A stretch of 64,000 nucleotides of DNA from Novosphingobium indicum (GTDB lineage: Bacteria; Pseudomonadota; Alphaproteobacteria; Sphingomonadales; Sphingomonadaceae): assembly GCF_014645195.1 (NCBI RefSeq), contig NZ_BMLK01000001.1, forward strand, positions 186,001 through 250,000, written 5' to 3'. Position 1 is the first letter of the stretch, and every line of letters begins with the position of its first letter. This document shows, in pieces, positions 26,179 to 34,801 of this stretch. The notes beneath the pieces are model-generated. The model worked only from the letters and a program-made list of their open reading frames with translations. It was not told the DNA's origin and made no database searches. The translations under genes were made by a program, and so were the position numbers.

Positions 26179-27456
26179 ATGACGGATATGGTTGAAAACC
26201 CGCGCGTGCCCGCGCGGCTGGTGCTTCTCTCGCTCGCTGCGCTGTGGACGTGTTATTTCGCGGTAGCGACCTTGCGCGGGGCCTTCATCGGCTTCGATTT
26301 CGCCTGGCCTATCGTGTCGCGGCGCCTGACGATCTGCATTGTCTCAATGCTGGTCATGGCCTCCGTCTGGCCCTTGCTGCAGATGCTCGACCGCAAGTCG
26401 AACCTGGTGCGGCTTCTTGTCGTGCTGGTGGGGGCCTTGCCGCTCGCATTCGTCCTGAGCTTCATCAACAACGTCATCTTTGCGGACATCGAGGTCACCA
26501 AGAGCCAAGCGCAGGACGTGATCGAGGATCCGTCCGGCAAGGTGCGGATCACGCGTGACGATGCCGGCAACATTCTCGTGGATCTGCCGAAGGCCGCCCG
26601 TTCCTCCTCGCAGCCGATGGACGAGAGCAGCGAGGCCGCCGAAGACCTGGCCCCGGTGATGGAGGACGACGGTTCGGGAATCACCATCCACACACGCAGC
26701 ACCCGCGACAAGAGCTACACGCGTCTCGATGCGCTGGCCGATAACGCTTTTGGCCGGTACTTTCTCGTCCTCGCCTGGGCGGCGCTCTACTTTGCACTGG
26801 CCAAGGCAGAAGAGGCCCGCGCGGCCGAGCGGCGGGAAAGCGAATACCGGCGTGCTGCCGAGGCCGCCGAGCTGCGCAGCCTGCGCTATCAGGTGAACCC
26901 GCACTTCCTGTTCAACACGCTCAATTCGCTCTCCGCGCTGGTAATGACCGGGCGCAAGGAGGACGCGGAGCACATGATCCAAACCCTTTCGACCTTTTAC
27001 CGGCGCACGCTTTCGGGTGACCCGACCAACGACATTCGGCTGGTGGACGAGATCGAGCTGCAGAAACTCTATTTCGCGATCGAGGCGGTGCGCTTCCCCA
27101 ATCGATTGCTGACGCAAATCGATATTGACCCCGACGCCATCGATGCGATGGTGCCGGGCATGATCCTGCAGCCACTCGTCGAAAATTCGGTGAAGTACGC
27201 CGTCGCCGCGACACAGCGACCGGTAACTGTAAGCATCAAGGCGCGCCGTGAAGGCGGACAGCTCGTGCTGACAGTCGGCGACGATGGGCCGGGCGCCGAG
27301 CGAAGCAAGGCCGAAGGCTGCGGTATCGGTCTCGCCAACGTGCGTGACCGCCTGAAGGCACGGTTTGGCGGCGCCGGCACGCTGAAGTTCGGCAAGCGTC
27401 CGGAGGGCGGCTTCGAGACGGAACTGCGTATGCCGCTGGAGCTCGGCCGTGTCTGA
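26179..27456 (+). CDS. LytS-type sensor histidine kinase
   Basis: A 425-residue membrane kinase. Three hydrophobic helices near the N-terminus and one at about 190-208 surround a ~70-residue acidic extracytoplasmic or linker part (EDPSGKVRITRDD onward). A short coiled coil leads to HisKA_6 with the phosphorylated His242 in YQVNPHFLFNTLNSL, and an HATPase_c domain with VLQPLVENSVKYA-like N-box and GDDGPGAE G1 box. The start at 26179 begins the first membrane helix. It overlaps the response regulator by 8 bp. Confidence 0.9.
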   Translation: MTDMVENPRVPARLVLLSLAALWTCYFAVATLRGAFIGFDFAWPIVSRRLTICIVSMLVMASVWPLLQMLDRKSNLVRLLVVLVGALPLAFVLSFINNVIFADIEVTKSQAQDVIEDPSGKVRITRDDAGNILVDLPKAARSSSQPMDESSEAAEDLAPVMEDDGSGITIHTRSTRDKSYTRLDALADNAFGRYFLVLAWAALYFALAKAEEARAAERRESEYRRAAEAAELRSLRYQVNPHFLFNTLNSLSALVMTGRKEDAEHMIQTLSTFYRRTLSGDPTNDIRLVDEIELQKLYFAIEAVRFPNRLLTQIDIDPDAIDAMVPGMILQPLVENSVKYAVAATQRPVTVSIKARREGGQLVLTVGDDGPGAERSKAEGCGIGLANVRDRLKARFGGAGTLKFGKRPEGGFETELRMPLELGRV

Positions 27457-28207
27457 ACCCAGAGACGGAGCCGACCAGAACGACACGCCCTTGCGCACGC
27501 TGATTGTCGACGACGAGCCGCTCGCAGTCGAGCGCATGCAGGTGATCTGCGCAGGTATCGACGATGTGAACGTTATCGGCACCGCCAGCGACGGTCAGGC
27601 CGCCTTGCGGCTGGTCGCTGCGCTCAATCCGGATCTAATTCTGCTCGATCTGACGATGCCGGAGACCGACGGCCTGACGGTCGCCCGCCAGCTGTCTGGC
27701 GAGGAAAGTCCGCCGGCGGTGATCTTCGTCACCGCGCACGACGAGTTCGCCGTCGAAGCCTTCGATCTGGACGCCGTGGACTATGTGCTCAAGCCAGTGT
27801 CGCCGGATCGTCTGCAGCGCGCCGTGGGACGGGTGATTGCCCGGCGGGGACAGCGCGCGGAACCGCAGTCCAGCCAGTGGCTAGAGGAGTTCTGGGTTCC
27901 GCACCGTTCGGAACTGGTGCGTATTCCCGCCAGCGACGTGCAGCGCATCGATGCCGAACGCGATTACGTCCGGCTGCATGTCGGCGATCAGAGTTTTCTT
28001 CTGCTGCAGACGATCACCAGTCTGGAAGAACGGCTCGATCCCGAGCAGTTCATTCGCATTCACCGCAGCCATATCGTCAGGCGCGATTGCGTATCGGGCT
28101 TGCGGCATGAGGGTCTGGGTGTCTGGTCGGTGGAAATCGCCGGTGGCGAGGCGCTGAGGATTGGCCGAACGTACCTGCCGGCAGTGAAAAAAATGGCGGG
28201 CCGCTAG
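27449..28207 (+). CDS. LytTR response regulator
   Basis: A 252-residue regulator. The receiver domain (15-130) shows the acidic pair Asp21/Asp22, phospho-acceptor Asp67 (LLDLTMPETDG), Thr95 and Lys115 (YVLKPV). The C-terminal LytTR DNA-binding domain (~148-250) has RIDAERDYVRLHVG and the IRIHRSHIVRRDC signature. GTG start inside the kinase gene: a canonical two-component operon. Target promoters are unknown. Confidence 0.93.
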   Translation: MSEPRDGADQNDTPLRTLIVDDEPLAVERMQVICAGIDDVNVIGTASDGQAALRLVAALNPDLILLDLTMPETDGLTVARQLSGEESPPAVIFVTAHDEFAVEAFDLDAVDYVLKPVSPDRLQRAVGRVIARRGQRAEPQSSQWLEEFWVPHRSELVRIPASDVQRIDAERDYVRLHVGDQSFLLLQTITSLEERLDPEQFIRIHRSHIVRRDCVSGLRHEGLGVWSVEIAGGEALRIGRTYLPAVKKMAGR

Positions 28208-28224
28208 GACCCGCCAGTCTTTTT
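28195..28224 (+). terminator. Terminator overlapping the response-regulator stop codon
   Basis: GGCGGG (28195-28200) pairs with CCCGCC (28210-28215); the TAG stop is within the loop, and TCTTTTT follows. A second T-rich run lies at 28229-28241. Confidence 0.7.
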
Positions 28225-28313
28225 CCGGGTTATTATTTTTTTGGGACCTCAAGAAACTCTTGAAGAAGGGCGGCTTGCGCATGGTGTCGCGCAAGCCCGG
28301 TCCCTTGCTCGCA

Positions 28314-28643
28314 TCAGCCGCCCAGGCGGGCGTCCGACGTTGCGTTGTCGATAGCAACTGCCATCACGTCCTTGGCGCGGGTCCGCGCCTGACGGTAGCA
28401 GTTGCGGGCGTGCTTGCTGGGAAGGCTCGAGCCGGTGACGCGGACATCGTAGCCGCAGGCGTCGCGAGCAGCAGCATCAAGGCGACGTTCGAGCGTACGC
28501 TGGCCGTCTGCGGAAGTGAGGTCGAGGTCGCTGTATTCCACGCGAACCTGGGTGCGTTCGCCGGCACCGGCGAAGGCCGGAGCGGTGGTCAGGGCGAGGC
28601 CGAGCAGGGCGGCGGTAGCGGCGATCGGTGCATTCTTGAACAT
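28314..28643 (-). CDS. UrcA family exported protein
   Basis: A 109-residue protein with a signal peptide (1-25, TTAPAFA-G) and a mature UrcA-type domain: VRVEYSDLDLTSADGQRTLERRLDAAARDAC then a second cysteine in HARNCYRQARTRA, likely a disulfide pair. UrcA proteins are small periplasmic proteins of sphingomonads and caulobacters with no known function. The ATG at 28643 sits behind GAGGAGGAG. The same frame continues open to 30158 but that extension is antisense to other genes. Confidence 0.87.
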   Translation of the reverse strand: MFKNAPIAATAALLGLALTTAPAFAGAGERTQVRVEYSDLDLTSADGQRTLERRLDAAARDACGYDVRVTGSSLPSKHARNCYRQARTRAKDVMAVAIDNATSDARLGG

Positions 28644-28817
28644 TTTGGTCTCCTCCTCTTGAGAGCCTGCCTGGGGGGCTGTGCGGCTCGATGAGTTTGT
28701 TGTGCGCCCGATCGCCCGACCAATCACGCGAGGTTCGATTGTCGCCGGTCGAAGCTCGACCAAATGCGGCTTTTGCTGACGAACGACATTTGTAGTCGAT
28801 GAACGACTTGGCGTTTT

Positions 28818-29180
28818 ATGGCGGTCCGATCTGGATCGGTAGGCGTGAGTCGCGCGGCCCCGTTGCGCAGTGCTGGCCAGTTCGCCGTCGTGGCGGTACA
28901 AGCGCAGGCAATGCTGCCTCTCGTCGTCGTATTTTGCCTTGGTGTCGTGAACTTTGCCGCGCACAAGGCGGTGCTGGAAAGCGGTCACCCCATCCTGGTG
29001 CAGGTGCCATGGCTGTTTCGGTCGCTCGGAGGTCGTCTCAGCCTTATCGTCGAATTCGTTATGCTGCTGGGTGCCATGATCATGGCAGCGGCAGGATCGA
29101 TGGGCTGGACATGGGTCTATGCGCTTTACACACTGCTCAACGGCTTTTCCGCGTGGTTGATTGCGAGCGGCAGGGTCTAG
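28818..29180 (+). CDS. Small membrane protein, unknown function
   Basis: A 120-residue protein with three hydrophobic segments (about 31-50, 73-92 and 95-115) after a basic Arg/Ser N-terminus. There is no recognisable family. The exact start is uncertain; internal ATG at residue 32 would still leave the helices. It lies 36 bp upstream of the lipid kinase gene on the same strand and may share its transcript. Confidence 0.6.
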   Translation: MAVRSGSVGVSRAAPLRSAGQFAVVAVQAQAMLPLVVVFCLGVVNFAAHKAVLESGHPILVQVPWLFRSLGGRLSLIVEFVMLLGAMIMAAAGSMGWTWVYALYTLLNGFSAWLIASGRV

Positions 29181-29216
29181 CGGGAACCGGGGGGGTGATG
29201 CCCGGTTGATGATGGC

Positions 29217-30107
29217 ATGACCAAAACACGTTCCGATCATCTCACCACACAAAAGGTCTGGCTTGTCTGCAACGCCGCGAGCGGGAGCAACAGCGCGGAG
29301 GCCGTCGAGGCGGTGACAGCCGCATTCACCGACGTTGGTCTCGATCTGCAGCGCACGATCCAGTTTCCGGACGAGGCGGCGCCTGACGCTGATCTCCTTG
29401 AGCGGGAGCGTGTCGGCATGCTCGCCGTATTCGGCGGTGACGGGACGGTTCATGCGGCGATGAAGCAGGCAGCGGGATGGGATGGCCTGGTTCTGGTGCT
29501 GCCCGGCGGCACCATGAACATGCTGTCCAAGCGCATTCACGGCGACGTGCCGGCGCAGGACATCGTCGCGCGTCTCGCCGGAGGAAAGGTGCATTGCACA
29601 AGGCCGATGGTGGTGCGTACGCAGCACGGGATAGCGCTGACCGGGCTTCTCGCAGGCCCCGGCGCCATCTGGAACGAGGTGCGCGAAGCGCTGCGCAGTG
29701 TCGATTTGCTGGAAGTGGTTGCAACGACACAGCAGGCTATCCGCTATTCGACAAACGGCCCGAAGGTGCTGTGTCAGGAGGTCGACTGCGGGCGTGAGGA
29801 AGGCTATGCCGCCATCACAGTGACCCCGCAGGAAGATGGCCTCGAAGCAAACGGCTACTACGCCGAGACGCTCGGCGACTATGCCGGACAGGGTATTGCC
29901 CTGCTCAACCGCAATTTTCGCGATGGCCCCCATGATGAATTGGGCAGGCACGGCAAGGTGCGATTGTTCTGTCCGGAAGGAGAGCCAATGGGCCTGTTGA
30001 TCGATGGGGAACCTTTCAACGGCGGGTCCGAAGAGCTGTTCGAGCCGGTTCCGTGCGACATGAATCTGGTGACGACGGTTCAAGGAAATGCGGGCGATGC
30101 ACGGTAA
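29217..30107 (+). CDS. Diacylglycerol kinase-family lipid kinase
   Basis: A 296-residue protein of the DAGK catalytic family. The nucleotide-binding signature GGDGT at 73-77 follows VWLVCNAASGSN, and the second conserved LPGGTMNMLSKRIH segment replaces the usual GTxNDFAR. Related enzymes phosphorylate diacylglycerol, ceramide or sphingosine at the membrane; a sphingolipid substrate would suit a sphingomonad but is only a guess. It overlaps the downstream phosphoesterase. Confidence 0.85.
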   Translation: MTKTRSDHLTTQKVWLVCNAASGSNSAEAVEAVTAAFTDVGLDLQRTIQFPDEAAPDADLLERERVGMLAVFGGDGTVHAAMKQAAGWDGLVLVLPGGTMNMLSKRIHGDVPAQDIVARLAGGKVHCTRPMVVRTQHGIALTGLLAGPGAIWNEVREALRSVDLLEVVATTQQAIRYSTNGPKVLCQEVDCGREEGYAAITVTPQEDGLEANGYYAETLGDYAGQGIALLNRNFRDGPHDELGRHGKVRLFCPEGEPMGLLIDGEPFNGGSEELFEPVPCDMNLVTTVQGNAGDAR

Positions 30108-30984
30108 AGTTTCGCAGATGCCTTGCGGACCGATCAGGCTGTTCCACCTGAGCGACATTCACTTCGGGCTGGAAGACCGCCGCGCGATCGCCTGGGCGAA
30201 GGAATGCATCGAGGGCGAGCGCCCCGATGCCGTTGCCATAACCGGCGATCTGACGATGCGGGCGCGCAGCCGGGAATTCAAGGCGGCCTGTGAATGGATC
30301 ACCGCGCTCGACGTGCCTGTCACGGTCGAGGTCGGCAATCACGACATTCCCTATTTCAACCTCTACCAGCGGTTTTTTGCGCCTTACCGAAGGTTCCGGG
30401 CAATCGAGAGCCTTGTCGAGTCGCAGCTTGATCTGCCGAACCTCGCCATCGTGCCGCTGCGCACGACGACCCGTGCGCAATATCAGCGCTTTCCCTGGTC
30501 CAACGGTTGGGTAACCGAACGCGCGCTGGCTCATTGTCTCGAAGCGATCGATGCTCAGCCTGAAGGAACGCGCGTTCTGGTCGCCGCGCACCACCCGCTG
30601 ACCGAGCGGCGCGAACGCGACAACAAGCTGCTGACGATCAATGGTACGAAAACCATGGAAGCGCTGGCCGGACGGAAAGTCATGGCTATACTTTCAGGAC
30701 ACATCCACGATCCTTTCGATCTGGTTGCACAGACATCTGCCGGGCCCTTGCGGATGGTCGGTGCCGGTACGCTTTCGAGGCGTATCCGGTCCACGCCGCC
30801 GAGCTTCAACGAGATCATCATCGACGGGGACGATCTGCGCGTCGAAGCGCGTAATCTCGAGCATGTAGCCACGCCAGCGATGCAAATTCCGGAGGTCCCG
30901 GAAAATGCACTGCCGCCACGTGAGCCGGGGGATCCGGTTTCGCCCGTGGGGACGGTGCCGTCAGTAGATCCGCCGGTGAACTGA
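30097..30984 (+). CDS. Metallophosphoesterase (calcineurin-like)
   Basis: About 295 residues. The dimetal motifs are complete: D-x-H in LFHLSDIHFG (Asp20, His22), GDLT (Asp51), GNHD (Asn81-His82-Asp83), AAHHPL, and SGHIH near the end. Family members are phosphodiesterases or pyrophosphatases; the substrate is unknown. ATG at 30097 is best spaced to AAGGA (30082-30086); ATG at 30088 is also possible. It overlaps the lipid kinase, so a joint role in lipid or nucleotide phosphate turnover is plausible. Confidence 0.87.
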   Translation: MHGKVSQMPCGPIRLFHLSDIHFGLEDRRAIAWAKECIEGERPDAVAITGDLTMRARSREFKAACEWITALDVPVTVEVGNHDIPYFNLYQRFFAPYRRFRAIESLVESQLDLPNLAIVPLRTTTRAQYQRFPWSNGWVTERALAHCLEAIDAQPEGTRVLVAAHHPLTERRERDNKLLTINGTKTMEALAGRKVMAILSGHIHDPFDLVAQTSAGPLRMVGAGTLSRRIRSTPPSFNEIIIDGDDLRVEARNLEHVATPAMQIPEVPENALPPREPGDPVSPVGTVPSVDPPVN

Positions 30985-31012
30985 ATCGGACATGCAGGCT
31001 GTCGAATCAGAA

Positions 31013-31049
31013 AGGCCGCACCGTCTTCGTGACGGTGCGGCCTCTTTGT
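31013..31049 (+). terminator. Strong rho-independent terminator
   Basis: A perfect 13-bp stem, AGGCCGCACCGTC / GACGGTGCGGCCT, with a TTCGT loop, followed by CTTTGTT. It ends the lipid kinase-phosphoesterase transcript. Confidence 0.88.
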
Positions 31050-31106
31050 TGGGACTGCCGGGGAAGGGGACACGACCCCGGCAGCTCTCCTCCCTGACTT
31101 GTACTC

Positions 31107-31820
31107 TCAGTAGTCGTGATCGACTGAACCGATGCCGTTGATCTGACTGCGCAGCGTCTTCGGCTTGCGTGTGAGGGTAAGATGGCCCGCGCCATTGATC
31201 GTGACGTCGACGAGGTTGGTTGCGCCGATGGTGACGTTGCCGACGCCATCCATACGGACGGTTGCATCTTCGACGTCGAGCTTTTCGAGGTCGATGTTGC
31301 CGGCCCCTTCGCTGGTGACCATGATCTTGCGGACCTTGCCCCCAGCATCGAGGTTTACTGCGCCTTCGGATTTCAACCGGAACTGGTCCTGCTGCATGTC
31401 GATGAGCGTCACGTCGCCAGGGGCATCGAGATCGAGACCCGAGATTTCGGGCGCGGTGATCTTCACCTTGAGTCCGTGACGCATGTTGACGGTGCCGGGG
31501 ATCGACAGGTGGCCGTCTTCCCAGACCACGCGGTCGACCAGCTTGTTCGGGCCCGACACGATCATCTCGGCCTTGTCACCGCGGGTGAAGCTCAGCTCCA
31601 CCGGGATTTCCATGGCAAGCCGGGTGCCGGGTTCGACCGTGAAGGTACGGCTCTTGCGGGGGCCGGCGTAGTCGTCATCGTCGCCGATGTCCCAATGCCA
31701 GCCGTCGTTTTCACGGAACTCCTGCCGGAACTTGTCGCCGCCAACCAGCCAGGCTGCGCTGAATGCGACGATCGACAGGATCACGCCGCTGGCGAATACG
31801 ATGAGCAGCTTCCTGAACAT
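31107..31820 (-). CDS. GIN-domain (DUF2807-like) envelope protein
   Basis: A 237-residue protein with an N-terminal signal anchor (about 5-25). The rest forms a right-handed beta-helix-like GIN domain of short repeats: PGDVTLIDMQQDQFRLKSEGAVNLDAG, SEGAGNIDLEKLDVEDATV, DGVGNVTIGATNLVDVTINGAGHL and NGIGSVDHDY. Such domains are exported, of unknown function, and often paired with DUF1700 and PadR genes. It is the last gene of that operon here. Confidence 0.84.
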   Translation of the reverse strand: MFRKLLIVFASGVILSIVAFSAAWLVGGDKFRQEFRENDGWHWDIGDDDDYAGPRKSRTFTVEPGTRLAMEIPVELSFTRGDKAEMIVSGPNKLVDRVVWEDGHLSIPGTVNMRHGLKVKITAPEISGLDLDAPGDVTLIDMQQDQFRLKSEGAVNLDAGGKVRKIMVTSEGAGNIDLEKLDVEDATVRMDGVGNVTIGATNLVDVTINGAGHLTLTRKPKTLRSQINGIGSVDHDY

Positions 31821-31845
31821 CTCATGTTTCCTTTCTATCGTCTTT

Positions 31846-32412
31846 TCAGGCTTCGGGATTGATGGCGGGCTGGATCACCCGGTAGTGCAAGCGGCCGAAC
31901 CACATCAGTGCGTTGATGACCCAGATGCTGATCAGCGTAAGCAGGGCACCCGCGGCAACCGAGCCGCTCATGATGCCGAGGCCTGCCAGAAGGGCTACGA
32001 GCCAGCCGCCGGGAAATCCGCTAAACGGACCGACGATGAATACGAAGCCACCGCTGATGAACACGGCCACGACAGCCACGAAGAGGGCGGCGACCACACC
32101 GATGATCGGCAGAACGATGGGCAGCAGGATCAGGATGTCGATCGTTGCCAGGCCCATGAAAGCCAGAATGGCGGCCATGGCCGATGACGGTGAGCGATCG
32201 GCTTCCCAGTTCCGGAAGCCTGCCTCGAAGCGCAGTTCGCGGGCGAGGCGGGCGGGATTGCCGAGGGCGTCTGCGACCTCCTCTTCGCTTCTGCCGTCGG
32301 CGAGACCGGCTTCAAAGTGATCTTCGTAGTCGCCGACGATCTCGTCGATATCGTTCTGCGGCATGCCCTTGAGGCCTGCCTTCAGGCGTTTGATGAATTC
32401 ATTACGCTTCAT
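31846..32412 (-). CDS. DUF1700 family membrane protein
   Basis: A 188-residue protein. The N-terminal DUF1700 motif (MKRNEFIKRLKAGLKGMPQNDIDEIVGDYEDHF, then the helix-turn EEEVADALGNPARLARELR) is cytoplasmic, followed by three or four membrane helices (about 80-110, 112-135, 140-170). The role is unknown; the family regularly travels with PadR regulators. It overlaps the padR gene by 11 bp. Confidence 0.85.
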   Translation of the reverse strand: MKRNEFIKRLKAGLKGMPQNDIDEIVGDYEDHFEAGLADGRSEEEVADALGNPARLARELRFEAGFRNWEADRSPSSAMAAILAFMGLATIDILILLPIVLPIIGVVAALFVAVVAVFISGGFVFIVGPFSGFPGGWLVALLAGLGIMSGSVAAGALLTLISIWVINALMWFGRLHYRVIQPAINPEA

Positions 32413-32779
32413 GGCTGGTTTCCCCTTCCTGGCTCTGGGGCTCTTCCGAAGAGGCGGTGACGGCGCCGTCGATCAGGCCGTCGACCGCGGCGGTGAAGCC
32501 GCGCCATTCCTCGACCTGTGCGGTCAGCCGCGAACGGCCGGTTTCGGTGATGCGGTAGTACTTGCGGGGCGGTCCCGAGGGCGATTCCTCGAGATAGGTG
32601 GTCACCAGACCCTCCGACTGCATGCGGCGCATGAGCGGGTAGATCGTGCCTTCGCCCATATCGACCGCGTCGGCCATGCGGCTCGCGATCTCGTAGGCGT
32701 AGCTGTTGCCGCGTGACAACAGCGCCAGCACGCACAGGCCGAGCACCCCTTTCTTCAACTGGACTTCGATTTCGGACAT
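32402..32779 (-). CDS. PadR family transcriptional regulator
   Basis: A 125-residue winged-helix repressor: EVQLKKGVLGLCVLALLSRGNSYAYEI (helices 1-2), EGTIYPLMRRMQSEGLV (recognition helix), wing ESPSGPPRKYYRITETGR and a C-terminal dimerisation helix. PadR proteins respond to small phenolics or drugs, or control envelope stress genes. As the first gene of the PadR-DUF1700-GIN operon it probably autoregulates; a candidate operator is described at 32854-32869. Confidence 0.92.
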   Translation of the reverse strand: MSEIEVQLKKGVLGLCVLALLSRGNSYAYEIASRMADAVDMGEGTIYPLMRRMQSEGLVTTYLEESPSGPPRKYYRITETGRSRLTAQVEEWRGFTAAVDGLIDGAVTASSEEPQSQEGETSHEA

Positions 32780-33166
32780 CGAATCATCTCCTGCGGATGA
32801 GCAGTGTATATGGCAAGCTACTGTTCAAAGCAAGGTACCAATTTAAAGGAGGTACATGTCGATACATGTGACCATTCTTATGCTAGGTATTGATCAATAG
32901 GCTATGATATTAAAGTGAGTAAAAACAATGGTATATAATGCGATGAGGTGGTTCGCTTGCGGTCTTCATGCTCTGCAGAAGTGACGTGCTCGGCTGAAAC
33001 GGGCCTTGTTATCGGCTTGATGGCTGTTGCCTGGCGCACTGGAATTGGCGCGATTCGCGTTGTTGATTCGGATTCGGTGCAATCGCCTGAGAGGTCATCT
33101 ATCCTCCCGTTTCGAGGCTATCGGTATTCGCGTAGCTGCGAAGACTTGTCCGAAAAGGAGAGTGGG
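32780..33166. other. 387-bp AT-rich divergent intergenic region
   Basis: It is markedly richer in A/T than its surroundings between 32805 and 32940, then becomes GC-rich. It holds the doubled palindrome ACATGT-CGAT-ACATGT (32854-32869), an isolated near-perfect Shine-Dalgarno AAAGGAGGT (32845-32853) followed by a 14-codon ORF that I do not count as a gene, and a TATAAT box at 32934-32939. Promoters of padR (leftward) and of the SnoaL gene (rightward) must be here. No other gene is seen. Confidence 0.5.
32854..32869. promoter_or_regulatory. Candidate PadR operator
   Basis: ACATGTCGATACATGT contains two ACATGT palindromes and forms a larger dyad with ATGT/ACAT half sites, the half-site type used by PadR proteins. 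It lies 75 bp upstream of padR. The site is seen; the binding is inferred. Confidence 0.4.
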
Positions 33167-33571
33167 ATGTCAGTTGCCGAGGAGAACCGGGCTGCGCTTA
33201 CGCGGGCCTTTCACGATCTGAAAACGGGTAATGCCGACGCTTTCATGGCGCTGTTCTCCGACGAGATCAGCTGGCGGGTGATGGGAAGCAGCCATTGGTC
33301 GAAGGAGGCAAAAGGCCTCGCGAATGTCCAGAAGGACCTGATGGCGCCGCTCTTTGCACGATTTGCCACGCCCTATCTCAACATGCTCGAACTGGTGCTG
33401 GCCGATGGCGACCACGTCGTGGTGCTGGCGCGCGGCGATACGATGACCACGGAAGGACAGCGCTATAACAATGACTGTTGCTTCGTCTTCCGGCTCGAGG
33501 CGGGCAAGATCGTTTCGGTACGGGAGTATCTGGACACGAAGCTGGCCGATGCCGTGCTGGGTACCGGCTGA
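33167..33571 (+). CDS. SnoaL-like / NTF2-fold protein
   Basis: A 134-residue NTF2-like cone fold: ENRAALTRAFHDLKTGNADAFMALFSDEISWRVMG, a central ADGDHVVVLARGD strand pair and C-terminal FRLEAGKIVSVREYLDTKLAD. The family includes ketosteroid-isomerase-like enzymes and non-catalytic ligand binders; function unassigned. AAGGAG at 33155-33160 fixes the ATG at 33167, though the frame is open from 32948. Confidence 0.82.
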   Translation: MSVAEENRAALTRAFHDLKTGNADAFMALFSDEISWRVMGSSHWSKEAKGLANVQKDLMAPLFARFATPYLNMLELVLADGDHVVVLARGDTMTTEGQRYNNDCCFVFRLEAGKIVSVREYLDTKLADAVLGTG

Positions 33572-33594
33572 TCCGCGCCTGGCACACTGCAAAG

Positions 33595-33629
33595 AAAAGG
33601 GGCCGCGAGTTGCCTCGCGACCCTTTTTT
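33595..33629. terminator. Bidirectional terminator between SnoaL gene and rpsI
   Basis: CGCGAG (33604-33609) and CTCGCG (33614-33619) pair around TTGC, extended by GGG/CCC and by an A-run and TTTTTT on the two sides. It serves both convergent genes. Confidence 0.85.
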
Positions 33630-33653
33630 CGTAAGCCGTAGCTCGCGAGACGC

Positions 33654-34169
33654 TTAGCGCTTCGAGAACTGGAAGCTCTTGCGGGCCTTGGCGCGGCCGT
33701 ACTTCTTACGCTCGACCACGCGGCTGTCGCGGGTGAGGAAGCCGGCAGCCTTGACCGTGCTGCGCAGGGCGGGCTCGTACTTGCTGAGGGCCTGCGAGAT
33801 GCCGTGCTTCACGGCACCGGCCTGGCCAGAGAGACCACCGCCCTTGACGGTGGCGACGACGTCGTACTGCTCTTCACGACCGGTGATCGTGAAGGGCTGC
33901 GCGATGACGAGGCGCAGGGTCGGACGGGCGAAGTAGACTTCCTGATCGCGGCCGTTGACGGTGACCTTGCCGCTGCCGGGCTTCAGCCAGACGCGGGCAA
34001 CGGCGTCCTTGCGGCGGCCGGTTGCATAGGCGCGGCCCTGAGCGTCGATTTCCTGTTCGCGCAGCGGCGCGTTGGAAACGGGAGCAGCAACTTCGGTTTC
34101 GCCTTCGGGGGCGTTGCCAGCGATGTCCTTGAGGTCGGACAGGCTCGAAACGGTATCGTTCTCGGACAT
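33654..34169 (-). CDS. rpsI: 30S ribosomal protein S9
   Basis: A 171-residue S9. The conserved body runs from about residue 40 ([34 protein letters not shown]) to the basic C-terminal tail ([17 protein letters not shown]) that reaches the P-site tRNA. An acidic ~40-residue N-terminal extension precedes it, longer than the ~130-residue E. coli protein. It overlaps the rplM stop by one base: the usual rplM-rpsI operon. Confidence 0.97.
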   Translation of the reverse strand: MSENDTVSSLSDLKDIAGNAPEGETEVAAPVSNAPLREQEIDAQGRAYATGRRKDAVARVWLKPGSGKVTVNGRDQEVYFARPTLRLVIAQPFTITGREEQYDVVATVKGGGLSGQAGAVKHGISQALSKYEPALRSTVKAAGFLTRDSRVVERKKYGRAKARKSFQFSKR

Positions 34170-34648
34170 TATGCGCCCACCTTGTTCTTACGGCTCATGG
34201 AAGCGACGTCGAGGGGCTCCGGCTGCGTGCCGCCATGCGGGTGCTCGGAACCGGCATAGACGTGCAGGGCGCGCATCTGATCACGGCCAAGGGGGCCGCG
34301 CGGGATCATGCGCTCAACGGCCTTCTCGAGCACGCGCTCGGGGAAGCGACCGGCGAGAACCTTGTCCGCGGTGATTTCCTTGATGCCGCCGGCGTAGCCG
34401 GTGTGCTTGTAGTAGGTCTGCTGCTTCAGCTTGTTGCCAGTGAAGCGGACCTTTTCGGCGTTGATGACGACGACATGATCGCCGCAATCGACGTGCGGGG
34501 TGTAGCTCGGCTTGTGCTTGCCGCGCAGCAGATCGGCGATCACGACCGCGAGGCGGCCAACCACCAGACCTTCGGCATCGATCAGATGCCACTTCTTTTC
34601 TACCTCGGCCGGTTTGATCGACCGGGTGACCTTCGTAAGCGCCTTCAT
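34169..34648 (-). CDS. rplM: 50S ribosomal protein L13
   Basis: A 159-residue L13, starting [25 protein letters not shown] and containing [34 protein letters not shown] and [21 protein letters not shown] chose the ATG at 34648; the open frame extends 28 codons upstream without conservation. First gene of the rplM-rpsI operon. The 150-bp leader upstream probably carries its promoter, but I cannot place the boxes reliably. Confidence 0.97.
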   Translation of the reverse strand: MKALTKVTRSIKPAEVEKKWHLIDAEGLVVGRLAVVIADLLRGKHKPSYTPHVDCGDHVVVINAEKVRFTGNKLKQQTYYKHTGYAGGIKEITADKVLAGRFPERVLEKAVERMIPRGPLGRDQMRALHVYAGSEHPHGGTQPEPLDVASMSRKNKVGA

Positions 34649-34801
34649 GGCTGGTCTATCCCTTAATTTCGTGCGCACGCCGTGAGAATCGCATGTATTC
34701 GCGAATCTCCCGCCGCACGGGAAGGCGGGCAAATCGTCGAAATAGGCGTGTAAGTCAAGCTGACTGCGGATTTCCAGAGAGGTAATATAATACCGTAAAG
34801 T

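Noticed and set aside
28644..30158. Extension of the UrcA frame upstream to 614 codons
   Set aside because: Runs antisense through the lipid kinase gene; a signal peptide with a strong ribosome site starts at 28643.
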